Source: Gemmatimonadota bacterium
GTDB lineage: Bacteria; Gemmatimonadota; Gemmatimonadetes; Longimicrobiales; Longimicrobiaceae
Assembly (NCBI GenBank): GCA_028287185.1
Contig: JAQBQD010000114.1
Span: 54,883-118,882 of the forward strand
Direction of reading: 5' to 3'
DNA: 64,000 bases
Below, one piece after another: positions 49,069 to 58,270 of the stretch. Numbering within the stretch: position 1 is the first letter of the stretch; each line of letters opens with the position of its first letter. The translations under genes and the position numbers were made by a program. The notes beneath the pieces are model-generated. The model was not told the origin of the DNA and ran no database searches. It was given only the letters and a program-made list of their open reading frames with translations.

Positions 49069-50001
49069 ATGTCCATCGCCCTCACCACCTTCCCCCTGCC
49101 GCCCCGCGCGCTGGCCCTGCTGGCGGACGTCGCGGAGGTGCGCGGCCCGGACGGCTGGCGCGACGCGCTGGGTGAGGCGGACGCGCTGCTCTGCCTGCTC
49201 ACGGACCGGGTGGATGCCGCCCTGCTGGACGCGGCCCCGCGGCTGAAGGTGGTCGCCTGCGCGACCGCCGGCTTCGAGCACGTGGACGTCGCGGAATGCC
49301 GCGCCCGCGGAATCGCCGTGACGCACGCGCCCGGCGTGCTGGCGGAGGCCACGGCAGACCTCACCTGGGCGCTGCTGCTGGCGACCGTGCGCCGCCTCCC
49401 CCAGGCGGAGCGGGACCTGCGCGCCGGCAGCTTCCACGGCTGGGGATTCTGGGACTACCTGGGCGGAGACCTGCAGGGCGCCGCGCTCGGCATCTTCGGC
49501 ATGGGCCGCATCGGCCGGGCGGTGGCGAAGCGCGCGGCGGCGTTCGGCATGCGCATCGCCTACCACTCGCGCACCCGCCTGCCGACGGACGAGGAGCGCG
49601 CGCTGGGCATGTCGTGGACGGACCGTGCCGGCCTGCTGGCCGCCAGCGACGTGCTGACGCTGCATGCGCCGCTCACCGCGCAGACGCGGCACTTTTTGGA
49701 CGCGGATGCCTTCGCGCGCATGCGGCGCGGAAGCTACCTGATCAACACCGCCCGCGGCGCGCTGGTGGATGAGGCCTCGCTGGTGGATGCGCTGAGGAGC
49801 GGGCACCTGGCCGGCGCGGGGCTGGACGTGTACGAGCACGAGCCCGCCCTGCACCCCGGGCTGCTGGAGCTGGAGAACGTGGTGCTTCTTCCCCACATCG
49901 GCAGCGCGACGCTGGAGACGCGCACGCGCATGGCCACGCTCGCCGCCGCCAACGCCGCCGCCGTCCTGCGCGGCGAGCCGCCCCCGAACCCCGTCCCCTG
50001 A
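49069..50001 (+). CDS. D-2-hydroxyacid dehydrogenase (glyoxylate/hydroxypyruvate reductase type)
   Basis: 310 residues. The Rossmann motif is L-G-I-F-G-M-G-R-I-G; the active-site Arg is in L-I-N-T-A-R-G, the Glu in A-G-L-D-V-Y-E-H-E-P and the His in L-L-P-H-I-G-S-A-T, the full catalytic set of the family. It interconverts D-2-hydroxyacids and 2-oxoacids with NAD(P)H; next to glycerate kinase the likely substrate is hydroxypyruvate or glyoxylate. Start at 49069 follows the GNAT stop by 4 bp. Confidence 0.92.
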   Translation: MSIALTTFPLPPRALALLADVAEVRGPDGWRDALGEADALLCLLTDRVDAALLDAAPRLKVVACATAGFEHVDVAECRARGIAVTHAPGVLAEATADLTWALLLATVRRLPQAERDLRAGSFHGWGFWDYLGGDLQGAALGIFGMGRIGRAVAKRAAAFGMRIAYHSRTRLPTDEERALGMSWTDRAGLLAASDVLTLHAPLTAQTRHFLDADAFARMRRGSYLINTARGALVDEASLVDALRSGHLAGAGLDVYEHEPALHPGLLELENVVLLPHIGSATLETRTRMATLAAANAAAVLRGEPPPNPVP

Positions 50002-50005
50002 GCCC

Positions 50006-51334
50006 ATGCGCGCCCGCGAAGCCGTGACGCACCTTCTCCGCGCCGCCCTCGCCGCCGTGGACCCGCGCGGGGCGGTGAAGCGCGCGCTGGAGCTGCGGGA
50101 GGGTTCGATCATCGTGGCCGGCGGCGACGTCGTCGAGTTGGGGCCGGATGGGGGCGTGTGGATCGTGGGCGCGGGAAAGGCGGCGGCGGGGATGGCGCAG
50201 GGCGCGCTGGAGGTGCTGGGAGACCGCCTCCTCGGCGGGACGATCACGACGAAGGACGGGCACGCCCTCGACCTGCCGCGGCTGGACGTGTGGGAGGCGG
50301 CGCACCCGGTGCCGGACACGCGCGGCCTGGCGGGCGCCGTCGCGGCGCTGGACGTGGCGCGGGGAATGGGAGAGGGGGACTTGCTGCTGTGCCTGCTTTC
50401 CGGCGGTGCATCCGCGCTGTGGCCCGCGCCGCCGGCCAGCGTGTCGCTCTCGGACCTGCGCGCGGTGACGGACGCGCTGCTGCGCTCGGGAGCGCCCATC
50501 GCGGAGGTGAACGCCGTGCGCAAGCACCTGTCGCGCATCGCAGGCGGGCACCTGGCGCGGGCGGCCCAGCCCGCGCGCGTCGTGACGCTCGCCATCTCGG
50601 ACGTGGTGGGCTCGGCGCTGGACTCCATCGCATCCGGCCCGACCGTGCCCGATCCTACGACCTACGCCGACGCGCTGGGCGTGCTCCTGAGCCGCGGCGC
50701 TCGCGTGCCGAACGCCGTCCTGGCGCATCTCCAGGCCGGCGACGCGGGCGAGGTGCCCGAGACGCCGAAGCCGGGCGACCCCGCGTTCCTCCGCGCCTCC
50801 GCGCACGTCATCGCACGCAACCGCCACGCGCTGGACGCCGTGGCCGCCGAGGCGGAGCACCTGGGGTGGAACGCCACCGTGGTCGCCGACGACCTGCAGG
50901 GCGAGGCGCGCGAGGTGGCCGCGCAGGTGGCGGCGCTGGCGTGGGGCGCCCACGCGGAGGGGCCGTCCGCGCGCCTACCGCACGTCTTCATCCTGGGCGG
51001 CGAGACGACCGTGACCGTCACCGGCGCCGGGCGCGGCGGCCGCAACCAGGAGTTGGCGCTGGCGGTGGCGCTGGAGTTGGATGGCGAGCCCGGCGTCACC
51101 GTGGCCTGCATCGCCACGGACGGCACCGACGGGCCCACGAACGCGGCCGGCGCGGTGGTGGACGGCACCTCCGTCGCCCGCGGCCGCGCGCACGGCATGG
51201 AGGCGCACGACGCCCTGCTCCGCAACGACTCCCACCCTTTCCACCGCGCCACGGGCGACCTGCTCGTCACCGGCCCCACCGGCACCAACGTCAACGACAT
51301 CATCCTCGTGCTCGTGGACGCGCCCGTCGCCTGA
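50006..51334 (+). CDS. Glycerate 2-kinase (DUF4147/GckA family)
   Basis: 442 residues, starting 4 bp after the dehydrogenase. Landmarks: V-W-I-V-G-A-G-K-A-A-A-G-M-A-Q, A-A-H-P-V-P-D-T-R-G, L-L-S-G-G-A-S-A-L-W, I-S-D-V-V-G-S-A-L-D-S-I-A-S-G-P, G-G-E-T-T-V-T-V, and D-G-T-D-G-P-T-N-A-A. These define the MOFRL/DUF4147 glycerate kinases, formerly also named hydroxypyruvate reductase TtuD. With the dehydrogenase it converts hydroxypyruvate to glycerate and on to 2-phosphoglycerate. Confidence 0.92.
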   Translation: MRAREAVTHLLRAALAAVDPRGAVKRALELREGSIIVAGGDVVELGPDGGVWIVGAGKAAAGMAQGALEVLGDRLLGGTITTKDGHALDLPRLDVWEAAHPVPDTRGLAGAVAALDVARGMGEGDLLLCLLSGGASALWPAPPASVSLSDLRAVTDALLRSGAPIAEVNAVRKHLSRIAGGHLARAAQPARVVTLAISDVVGSALDSIASGPTVPDPTTYADALGVLLSRGARVPNAVLAHLQAGDAGEVPETPKPGDPAFLRASAHVIARNRHALDAVAAEAEHLGWNATVVADDLQGEAREVAAQVAALAWGAHAEGPSARLPHVFILGGETTVTVTGAGRGGRNQELALAVALELDGEPGVTVACIATDGTDGPTNAAGAVVDGTSVARGRAHGMEAHDALLRNDSHPFHRATGDLLVTGPTGTNVNDIILVLVDAPVA

Positions 51335-51423
51335 CCCGAGGAATGTGTACCCGCGTCGATCCCCGGCGTCTCTGCCCGTGGATGCGCGCCTTGAGGCCAA
51401 CGGTCCGACTCCGCGCGGAACCA

Positions 51424-51439
51424 GCCCGCGAAGGCGGGC
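51424..51439. repeat. Small hairpin GCCCGC-GAAG-GCGGGC
   Basis: A 6-bp stem with a GAAG tetraloop between convergent genes; possibly a dispersed REP-like element or a weak terminator. Confidence 0.4.
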
Positions 51440-51523
51440 GGATTGTCGTTGCGGCCCCGGGATTCATCCCGAAGGCGTTCCGCCGCGCCGCAGCCCGCCT
51501 TGCGCACTCCGCTCCGTCTCCCC

Positions 51524-52336
51524 CTACGGCAGCCCGTCCACCAGAAGTCGCAGCACCGCGTCGGGGTTGTCCGTGTTGAGCCAGTGGCCGCCTTCCACGT
51601 GGTGCAGCTCCACGCGCCCGTTCGCCTGGGCGGCGGCGGAGAGGCGGCGCTCGGCCTCCTCGTCCAGCGTGCTCGACTCCGTCGCCTTCACGAAGTGGAT
51701 CTCCACGCCCGCGGGCGGATGGACCACCACGTCCCACAGGTCCGTGTCGAAGAAGCTCCGCAGCATCTCCTCCATCGCCGCGAAGTCCAGACGCCAGCGG
51801 AAACGCCCGTCCACCGGCTCCAGGTTGATGGCCATCCATTGCGCCAGCCCCTCGCCGTAGCCCTTCGTCCCCAGCGCCTGCACCGCCTCCGCCCGGGACC
51901 CGAACTCCGCCGGCAGCGAGCGCACGGCCTCGATCATTTCCCACGCGCTGCCGGACGGCTCGCGCACGGCCGGGGTGGAATCCATCACCCACACCTGCCG
52001 CAGCCCATCCGCGTGGTCGCGCGCGTACAGCAGCGCCACCTTGCCGCCGAACGAGTGGCCCAGCACCGCGGCCGCGTGCAAGCCCAGGTGCTGCACCAGC
52101 GCGCCCACGTCCGCGGCGGCGGACTCCACGGTGTGCGGCCCGGCGAAGCCGCGCGAGGCGCCGTGCAGGCGCAGGTCCACCAGCAGGGCGCCCCACTCGG
52201 GTCGCGCCTCCACCAGCCGCCGGGCGATGGAGCCCCAGTTGCGGCCGGAGCCGTAGATGCCGTGCAGCACCAGCAGCCAGCGCTGGGGCGTGTGTCCGGC
52301 CGCGGCGACGCGGGTGTGGCTCAGGATCGGGTCCAT
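51524..52336 (-). CDS. Alpha/beta hydrolase (YbfF-like)
   Basis: 270 residues. L-V-L-H-G-I-Y-G-S-G-R-N-W is the oxyanion loop typical of the YbfF branch, D-L-R-L-H-G-A-S-R-G follows, the nucleophile is in V-L-G-H-S-F-G-G-K-V, and V-E-G-G-H-W-L-N supplies the catalytic His. Esterase activity on small acyl esters is likely. Start at 52336 gives the M-D-P-I-L-S-H N-terminus; the frame continues upstream without homology. Convergent with the glycerate kinase gene. Confidence 0.87.
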   Translation of the reverse strand: MDPILSHTRVAAAGHTPQRWLLVLHGIYGSGRNWGSIARRLVEARPEWGALLVDLRLHGASRGFAGPHTVESAAADVGALVQHLGLHAAAVLGHSFGGKVALLYARDHADGLRQVWVMDSTPAVREPSGSAWEMIEAVRSLPAEFGSRAEAVQALGTKGYGEGLAQWMAINLEPVDGRFRWRLDFAAMEEMLRSFFDTDLWDVVVHPPAGVEIHFVKATESSTLDEEAERRLSAAAQANGRVELHHVEGGHWLNTDNPDAVLRLLVDGLP

Positions 52337-52849
52337 GGATCGCACCGTTCGGGGTTCGTCAGCGGCGCTGATTCTATCCTGCGCCGCCGCGCCGCGCGAC
52401 TCGTGGGCGTCCGATCGCGGACGGGTCGGGCTCCCGAGCGGCAGTAGGGGCCGCCGTCTCCGCATCTTCCGATCGGCCCAAAAGGGTTGACGTGGGGCTC
52501 CGTGGGTGGCGACGCATCCGGTCCCGGCCGCCGGATCGGAGGGTGCCGCGGGCCGCGGCCGGCGATCCCCGTCCCGTGTCCAACACGACACACCGGATGT
52601 TCCCGAACGGCAACGGGGCGCTCCGGCAGACGTGGATGCACTATCCGTAAGAGTTTGTCGGAAAGGGAGTTGGATTCCCGTGCAAACGCAGTACGTTTCT
52701 TGCGCCCTGCCCCAGGCCACGCGTTCGACCGGCCGGCTGCGTGTTCCCGCGCGGGAACTACGCCCCGACCGCAGCTCCCGCGCACGCGTCACAAACCGCC
52801 CGGAACGGAGTCCCGTCATCCATCTGGACGCGAACCGCCGACCGAAGGC
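52337..52849. other. 513-bp spacer
   Basis: No gene supported. It is moderately less GC-rich around 52640-52700 and probably holds the promoters of the two divergent flanking genes; no convincing hexamer pair could be fixed. Confidence 0.4.
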
Positions 52850-53110
52850 ATGATCGGAATGAGCATCGTGGAAACGAGCCAGTGGACGGAGTGGCACCTG
52901 ACGCCGGCCGGATGGGTGCGCGGCTCCTCCGTGACGGAGTTCGGCCGCCAGAGCCGGTCGGTTCCCGGCGACCGCGTGAAGACCTGCGTGCTGCAGATGT
53001 CTTCCGCCCAGGACGAGCCCGCCGTGCGCCTGCACGACAAGGTCACCTTCGATCCCCACCGGGCGCGGGAGCTGGAGGACCAGTTCGGCCCCTGCCCCCG
53101 CGAGCTGTAG
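52850..53110 (+). CDS. Small hypothetical protein
   Basis: 86 residues from ATG 52850, or 83 from ATG 52859. The sequence (W-T-E-W-H-L-T-P-A-G-W-V-R-G-S-S-V-T-E-F-G) is compact, aromatic and charged, and ends F-G-P-C-P-R-E-L. There are two cysteines and no membrane segment or signal peptide. No family recognised. Regular composition and a defined C-terminus support it as a gene; function unknown. Confidence 0.6.
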   Translation: MIGMSIVETSQWTEWHLTPAGWVRGSSVTEFGRQSRSVPGDRVKTCVLQMSSAQDEPAVRLHDKVTFDPHRARELEDQFGPCPREL

Positions 53111-53418
53111 CCGCGCGCCTCGCTCCTCCTCCTCCTCCCCGCCTCTCGCCCCCCAGCCGCCGCATCACCCTTCCGCTCCCCGCTGCTTCCGTTCCATCAG
53201 CCAGGCCGCGCCGTCTCCGCCTCCCCGTCCTGCCCGAACGTCTCGTCCAGAGGCGCCTCCCGTCGTATCTTCTCCGTCGATGTGGTCGGTGCAGCGTCCG
53301 CCTCGCACGCCGAGGTCCCGGTCCCGTCGTGCCTGCCGGGCGATGCCGGATTCACGCGGCGGGGGTGAGCTACGCTTCGCTGCTGGTCAATGTCGCCCGA
53401 TGAAACCCGGTTCCGCCA
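53111..53418. other. 308-bp spacer
   Basis: Low-complexity, C/T-rich on the + strand near 53120-53180; no gene or clear signal seen. Confidence 0.4.
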
Positions 53419-54003
53419 ATGCGCGCCACAAGCGCAGCCGCCCCGACGCTGATCGACGAGTGGATGCCGCGGTTCGATGCCGCCGAGCACCACTCGACGC
53501 GCATCCACGCGCCGGCCGCGCGCGTGTGGAGCGTGGTGCGCGAGCTGGACTTCGGGCGCTCGCCGGTGGTGCGTGGGCTCATGCTGCTTCGCGGCCTGCC
53601 GACGCTGCTCACGCGCGGCCGCAGGTGCGAGGCGCCGGCGGAGGCGGCGTTGCAATCGGTGCTGCGCCAGGGCTTCGTGCTGCTGGAGGAGCGCGAGGGC
53701 GAGGAGCTGCTGCTGGGCGTGGTGGGGCGCTTCTGGACGGCGAACGGGGGCATCCGGCGGGTGACGGCGGACGAGTTCCGCGCGTGGTCGGAGCCGGGAT
53801 TCGCCCGCGCGACGTGGAACTTCACCCTGCGCGCGGAGGCGGACGGCGCCCAGCGGCTGGCGACCGAGACGCGCGTGCTCTGCACCGACGCCGACAGCCG
53901 CCGCCGGTTCCTGCGCTACTGGCGCCTCGTGGGCCCGTTCAGCGGCCTCATCCGCCGCGACCTGCTCCGCGGCATCCGCCGGGCCGCCGAGCGCGAGGGC
54001 TGA
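53419..54003 (+). CDS. SRPBCC/START-like domain protein
   Basis: 194 residues. It opens like polyketide-cyclase/START proteins: H-S-T-R-I-H-A-P-A-A-R-V-W-S-V-V-R-E-L-D, then a mid-protein beta sheet (L-L-G-V-V-G-R-F-W) and the final helix (F-L-R-Y-W-R-L-V-G-P-F-S-G-L-I-R-R-D-L-L). The long C-terminal helix over a hydrophobic cavity is the hallmark of the fold. Ligand unknown. Stands alone. Confidence 0.72.
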   Translation: MRATSAAAPTLIDEWMPRFDAAEHHSTRIHAPAARVWSVVRELDFGRSPVVRGLMLLRGLPTLLTRGRRCEAPAEAALQSVLRQGFVLLEEREGEELLLGVVGRFWTANGGIRRVTADEFRAWSEPGFARATWNFTLRAEADGAQRLATETRVLCTDADSRRRFLRYWRLVGPFSGLIRRDLLRGIRRAAEREG

Positions 54004-54154
54004 TTCCGCGCCGGGATCGACAGAGTCTCACCGGGCGCGGATGGCCAGTGGATTCGGGTCCGAGCGGATGACTGTCTCACCTGCGACGCTCTGGTCTGGA
54101 ACGCGCACCGCCATCACTGACAATAGACGCTGGCCGGCCGACTCCATCGCTCCC

Positions 54155-54796
54155 ATGCCCAATCCGTCGGACGACTTGGATCACGCGCTGGCCGACGTGC
54201 ACCGCGTGCTCACGGAGCAGGAGGCGGAGCACGGGCCCCACGCGCTCCGGCTAATCCCGGTGCTGCAATCGCTCTGCGCGGTGCAGCAGCGGCGCGGCGA
54301 CTGGAGGGGGCTGCTGGAGACCGCGCGCCGCATGCACGCGATCGTGGAGACCGCGGCGGGCCCCCTCCACCCGGCGACGGTGACGCACCTGAACAACGTG
54401 GGCTCGGTGCTGAACGGGATGGGTCGCGCGGACGAGGCACTCGGCTGGTTCGAGCGGGCGGCGGCGGACGGGGAGCAGGCGCTGGGCCCCACGCATCCCA
54501 TGCTCGCCACCATCCTCAACAACGCCGCCCTCATCCGCCACGCGCGCGGCGAGCCGACTGAAGCCCGCGCGCTGCTGGAGCGCGCCCTCTCCATCGACAC
54601 CGCCGCGTACGGCCCGCACCACACCAGCGTCGGCCGCGACCACCACCGCCTAGGCGTGGTGCTTCGCGCGCTCGGCGACGAGGACGGCGCCCGCACCCAC
54701 TTCGCCGCCGCAGTGGCCGCCTTCACCGCCACCGTCGGCGCCGAGCACGAGTACACGGCGCGGGTCCGGGAGCTGCTTGAGGCGGCGCCTTCGTAG
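54155..54796 (+). CDS. Tetratricopeptide-repeat protein
   Basis: 213 residues with about four TPR units of the kinesin-light-chain type: H-P-A-T-V-T-H-L-N-N-V-G-S-V-L-N-G-M-G-R-A-D-E-A-L-G-W-F-E-R-A, then H-P-M-L-A-T-I-L-N-N-A-A-L and H-H-T-S-V-G-R-D-H-H-R-L-G-V-V-L. It is cytoplasmic, with no signal peptide, and a probable protein-interaction scaffold. Start at 54155 rather than 54041, because the upstream part has no TPR character. Function unknown. Confidence 0.8.
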   Translation: MPNPSDDLDHALADVHRVLTEQEAEHGPHALRLIPVLQSLCAVQQRRGDWRGLLETARRMHAIVETAAGPLHPATVTHLNNVGSVLNGMGRADEALGWFERAAADGEQALGPTHPMLATILNNAALIRHARGEPTEARALLERALSIDTAAYGPHHTSVGRDHHRLGVVLRALGDEDGARTHFAAAVAAFTATVGAEHEYTARVRELLEAAPS

Positions 54797-54869
54797 TCTG
54801 CGCACCGGCCCTGCCGACCTTCGGGCCGGCGATCGGCAGTGTTGCCGCACCTGGCGTGCGTCTGTATCT

Positions 54870-54890
54870 TGCATATGTGTGTCACATGCA
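54870..54890. promoter_or_regulatory. Inverted repeat upstream of the antitoxin gene
   Basis: TGCATATGTG-TG-TCACATGCA, an imperfect inverted repeat (two extra bases in the left arm) in an AT-rich patch 30 bp before the antitoxin ATG; a likely autoregulatory site for the pair. Confidence 0.5.
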
Positions 54891-54919
54891 TTCGGTGTAC
54901 AGATGCAAGGAAATGGCGA

Positions 54920-55630
54920 ATGACTGTCCATGGCAAGCCGGCGGGAAAGCGAACACCGATCAGAGAAGCGGCAGAGCCGGCACGCCTGGTGGGCGCACGC
55001 GCGAAGTCGATGCGCCATGTAGGATCGGCCGAAGCCACGGATTCAGAGCTGGCTGCCCGCTCCAAGCTGGCGCGTGCCCTCTACCGCCGCTCGGTCGGCC
55101 AGTTCCGCGCCTCGCTCGCGGCCATGTCGATGGACGAGATGTTGAGTGCCGTCGAGGCGAAGACGCCGGCGGAAACCATCGTGCGCGTGATCTCGTCCGC
55201 GCCGGACGCCGGGTTGCCGGCCGAGAGCGCATGGACGCGAGCGCTGGCGCGCGGCGCGGAGAGAAAGCAGGAGCTCATCGAGCGTGCCGGTGGCTGCCTC
55301 CTGCCGGTGGAGGTGGCGCGGCGGCTGGAGATCAGCCCGCAGGCCGTGAAGCAGCGCATCGAGCGGCGCGCCCTGCTCGGGGTGAGGACATCCGGCGGCC
55401 GGTGGGGCATCCCCGCACGCCAGTTCGGGCCCGACGGCGAGGTCCGCGCCGGAATCGCGCAGGTGCTGAAGTCGGCGCCCGACGTGGACGCGTGGGTGAT
55501 CCTGTCGCTTCTCGTCGAACCCGATCCGGCGTCGAAGGGCCGGCTGATGATGGAGCGGCTGGACGAGCGCGACGTTCTGCGGGGCATGGTGGAAAGGCTT
55601 CGTACGTACGGAGAGCACTCGGCCGCCTGA
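54920..55630 (+). CDS. Putative antitoxin of a RES-type toxin-antitoxin pair
   Basis: 236 residues. AAGGAA precedes the ATG. The central part contains a helix-turn-helix (L-P-V-E-V-A-R-R-L-E-I-S-P-Q-A-V-K-Q-R-I-E-R-R) followed by L-L-G-V-R-T-S-G-G-R-W-G-I-P, a MerR-like wing; the C-terminal ~55 residues resemble the DUF2384/MbcA-ParS module of RES antitoxins (R-L-M-M-E-R-L-D-E-R-D-V-L). At 236 residues it is longer than usual Xre-type RES antitoxins. The toxin ATG overlaps its stop by one base. The N-terminal 60 residues are basic and low in structure. Confidence 0.75.
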   Translation: MTVHGKPAGKRTPIREAAEPARLVGARAKSMRHVGSAEATDSELAARSKLARALYRRSVGQFRASLAAMSMDEMLSAVEAKTPAETIVRVISSAPDAGLPAESAWTRALARGAERKQELIERAGGCLLPVEVARRLEISPQAVKQRIERRALLGVRTSGGRWGIPARQFGPDGEVRAGIAQVLKSAPDVDAWVILSLLVEPDPASKGRLMMERLDERDVLRGMVERLRTYGEHSAA

Positions 55631-56205
55631 TGCCGATCGTCCTTCCCGCGAACCCGCCCGCGGTCCGGCTGCGCGCGGGCTCACCGCTGTGGCGGGTGCA
55701 CCGGCGCGACCACGGCCCCGTGTGGTTCGGTCCGGACCGGAGCCAGGCGCCGCGAGGACGCTTCGCCGCGCCGGCGCACGAGTTCGGGGTGTGCTACTTC
55801 GCCGCGACGGCACAGACGGCGGTGCTGGAGACGGTCATCCGCAGCGCCGACCGGCTGGTTCCGCGCACGGCCCTGGAGGCGCGCAGCGCTTCGAAGCTGA
55901 GCGCGGCCGCCGACCTTCGCCTGCTGCGGCTGGAGGGCCCCGGCCTTCCGCGTTTGCGCATTGCCGCCGAGCGCACGCACGGCGACGACTACGCGGAGTG
56001 CCAGCGGCTCGCGCTCGACCTGTTCCGGCGCGGACCGGAGTGGGACGGCATCCAGTATCGCTCGCGGTGGGACAACAGCCAGCTCTGCTGGGCGGTGTTC
56101 GACCGCGCCGCGGACAAGGTCGGCGGGGTCCGCGAAACCCGGTGGCTTGGCGATCTGGACGTCATCGGGCCCATGCTGGACGCGTGCGAGATCGCCATCT
56201 TCTGA
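55630..56205 (+). CDS. RES-domain toxin (NAD-depleting)
   Basis: 191 residues, the length of a single RES domain. Conserved positions are in place: Arg22 in L-W-R-V-H-R-R-D-H-G, Tyr56 in G-V-C-Y-F-A-A-T and Glu67 in A-V-L-E-T-V. The fold is ADP-ribosyltransferase-like, and RES toxins hydrolyse or transfer from NAD+. The residues look intact, so the toxin should be active without its antitoxin. ATG at 55630 overlaps the antitoxin stop (TGATG). Strong terminator downstream. Confidence 0.85.
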   Translation: MPIVLPANPPAVRLRAGSPLWRVHRRDHGPVWFGPDRSQAPRGRFAAPAHEFGVCYFAATAQTAVLETVIRSADRLVPRTALEARSASKLSAAADLRLLRLEGPGLPRLRIAAERTHGDDYAECQRLALDLFRRGPEWDGIQYRSRWDNSQLCWAVFDRAADKVGGVRETRWLGDLDVIGPMLDACEIAIF

Positions 56206-56237
56206 CCGCACGCCCAGTTCTCGATCGCCTACGATCA

Positions 56238-56278
56238 GAGAAGGGGCGAGCTCCCACCACGGGAGCCCGCCCCTTCTC
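56238..56278. terminator. Bidirectional terminator after the RES toxin
   Basis: GAGAAGGGGCG and CGCCCCTTCTC (11 bp) with an inner GCTCCC/GGGAGC stem; it separates the toxin gene from the convergent M1 peptidase gene. Confidence 0.75.
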
Positions 56279-56344
56279 GTATCCTCCCCGTCGCCTCGTC
56301 CCCTGCCGAAGCCAGACGGGCACCCGCCGACACTCACCGCACCG

Positions 56345-58270
56345 TCACACCGGCTTCCAGGCGTTGTTGCCCTTGTTCACGTCGGGAAGCTGGTCCAGCG
56401 GGTCGATGGTGACGGCGGTGGCCTTCGACGGCAGGTGCACGCGGTAAGTGTAGCTGGGGCCGCCGTACCACACCTCCACCGGGAGCTGCACGTCGCGCGT
56501 CTGGCCGCCTTCGGTGGTGATGCGCAGCGTAACCGGCATCACCAGGCGCGGGCTGGTCTCCAGGCGGATCTCGGCGTTCCAGCCGCCGGCGCTGTCGGCG
56601 GTCTGCTTCACCTCGGCGACGGACTGGTCCAGCGCCTCGGTGCCGTATACCCATCCGCGCCAGAACCACGACAGGTCGCGCCCGCTCACGTTCTCCATCG
56701 TCCGGAAGAAGTCCGCCGGAGTGGGGTGCTTGAACGCCCAGCGGCGCACGTACTCGCGAAATCCGCGGTCGAAGGTCTCGGCGCCCAGCACCTGGTCGCG
56801 CAGCAGGTTCAGCACCATGCCCGGCTTGCGGTAGCCCGTGACGCCCAGGCCGGCCGGGCTGATGCGGTCCGGCGGCAGCATGAGGGACTGGTCGCGCCCG
56901 GCCCCCTGCAGCTCGGCGTAGCGCCGGCGGAAGTAGCCCTGGCCCGCGTTGTTGCGGTCGGCGTCGCCGTAGCGCGCGGCGTTGGGGAACTGGTCGATGA
57001 AGGTGTTGAACCCCTCGTCCATCCACGCGTACCGCCGCTCGTTGGACGACACGATCATGGGGAACCACTCGTGCCCGTGCTCGTGGGCGATGGTGGAGAA
57101 CACCGACGGGCTGGCGCCGGTGCCGTGCACCATCACGAACATCGGGTACTCCATGCCGCCCACCGGGCCCGCCACGCTGGTCGCCTGCGGCCACGGGTAC
57201 GGGAACCAGCGCGTGGAGAAGTCGTGGATGGAGGCGCAGGTCATGTCCGCCGCCGTCACCCACGCGGTGTCCTGGGCCTGGTAGAAGGCGTGGCAGCGCA
57301 CCCCGCCCACCGTCTCCGAGTCCCACCGGAAGCGGGGCGACGCGGCCCACGCGAAGTCGTGCACGTTCTCCGCCCGCCAGCGCCACGTCGTCGTCCCGGC
57401 GGTGCCGTGCGGACGCGTGGACGCCGTGCCGGCCTCGTCCGCGGTGATGACGGCGACCTGCGTGGCGGACGTCGCGGCGCGGGCCAGGCGCTCGCGCTGC
57501 GCAGCGGTCAGCACCTCGGCCGGGTTCTGCAGCGTGCCGGTGGCGGCCACCACGTAGCCAGCGGGCACGGTGACGGCCACGTCGTAGTCGCCGTACTCGC
57601 GGTAGAACTCGCCCTGGCCCAGGTACGGGTCCGTGTTCCAGCCGCGCACGTCGTCCAGCACGGCCATGCGCGGGAACCATTGCGCCACCTGGTACAGCGA
57701 TCCCTCGCGCCCCATGCGGTCCGAGCCGTGCTCGGGCACCTTGAAGGCATAGGAGATGTCGATCGCCACCGTCCCCCCCGGCGCCAGCGGCGTGGGCAGG
57801 TCGATGCGCATCATGGTGTCGTGCACGTACGGCTGCACGGCGGCACCCGCCACGCGCACCGAGCGCAGGTCGTAGCCGCCGGGAAAGTCGCGGGCGCCCC
57901 ACCGGTCGTCGGCCGAGTTGAGGTACGATCCCGCGCTGCCGGGGCGGTACAGGTTCTGGTCCACCTGCAGCCACACGAAGCGCAGCGGCGCCGGAGAGTG
58001 GTTGGTGTAGCGGATGCCGACGCTGCCGCTGACGGACTGCGCGGCCGTGTCCAGCGTGGCCTCCACGCGGTAGTCGGCGCGCTGCTGCCAGTAGCGCGGC
58101 CCGGGCTCGCCGGTGGACAGGCGGTACTCGTTGGGCGTGGGCAGCGACAGCGGCCGGAACACGGTGGTGTCGCCCGGCTCCGCGCCGAGCTGGGCCGCCA
58201 CGGGGGCCGCCAGCGCCAGCGCCCCGGCCAGCGCCGGCAGCGCGGCCAGCAGCGATCGGTTGTGCTTCAT
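56345..58270 (-). CDS. M1 family zinc aminopeptidase, secreted
   Basis: 641 residues. A signal peptide (L-L-A-A-L-P-A-L-A-G-A-L-A-L-A-A-P-V-A-A-Q) precedes an N-terminal beta domain (Y-W-Q-Q-R-A-D-Y-R-V-E-A-T-L-D), then the gluzincin catalytic domain with exopeptidase motif G-G-M-E-Y-P, zinc motif His396-Glu-His-Gly-His400 and W-M-D-E-G-F-N-T-F-I for the third ligand. M1 enzymes remove N-terminal residues from peptides. Start at 58270. Monocistronic. Confidence 0.92.
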   Translation of the reverse strand: MKHNRSLLAALPALAGALALAAPVAAQLGAEPGDTTVFRPLSLPTPNEYRLSTGEPGPRYWQQRADYRVEATLDTAAQSVSGSVGIRYTNHSPAPLRFVWLQVDQNLYRPGSAGSYLNSADDRWGARDFPGGYDLRSVRVAGAAVQPYVHDTMMRIDLPTPLAPGGTVAIDISYAFKVPEHGSDRMGREGSLYQVAQWFPRMAVLDDVRGWNTDPYLGQGEFYREYGDYDVAVTVPAGYVVAATGTLQNPAEVLTAAQRERLARAATSATQVAVITADEAGTASTRPHGTAGTTTWRWRAENVHDFAWAASPRFRWDSETVGGVRCHAFYQAQDTAWVTAADMTCASIHDFSTRWFPYPWPQATSVAGPVGGMEYPMFVMVHGTGASPSVFSTIAHEHGHEWFPMIVSSNERRYAWMDEGFNTFIDQFPNAARYGDADRNNAGQGYFRRRYAELQGAGRDQSLMLPPDRISPAGLGVTGYRKPGMVLNLLRDQVLGAETFDRGFREYVRRWAFKHPTPADFFRTMENVSGRDLSWFWRGWVYGTEALDQSVAEVKQTADSAGGWNAEIRLETSPRLVMPVTLRITTEGGQTRDVQLPVEVWYGGPSYTYRVHLPSKATAVTIDPLDQLPDVNKGNNAWKPV

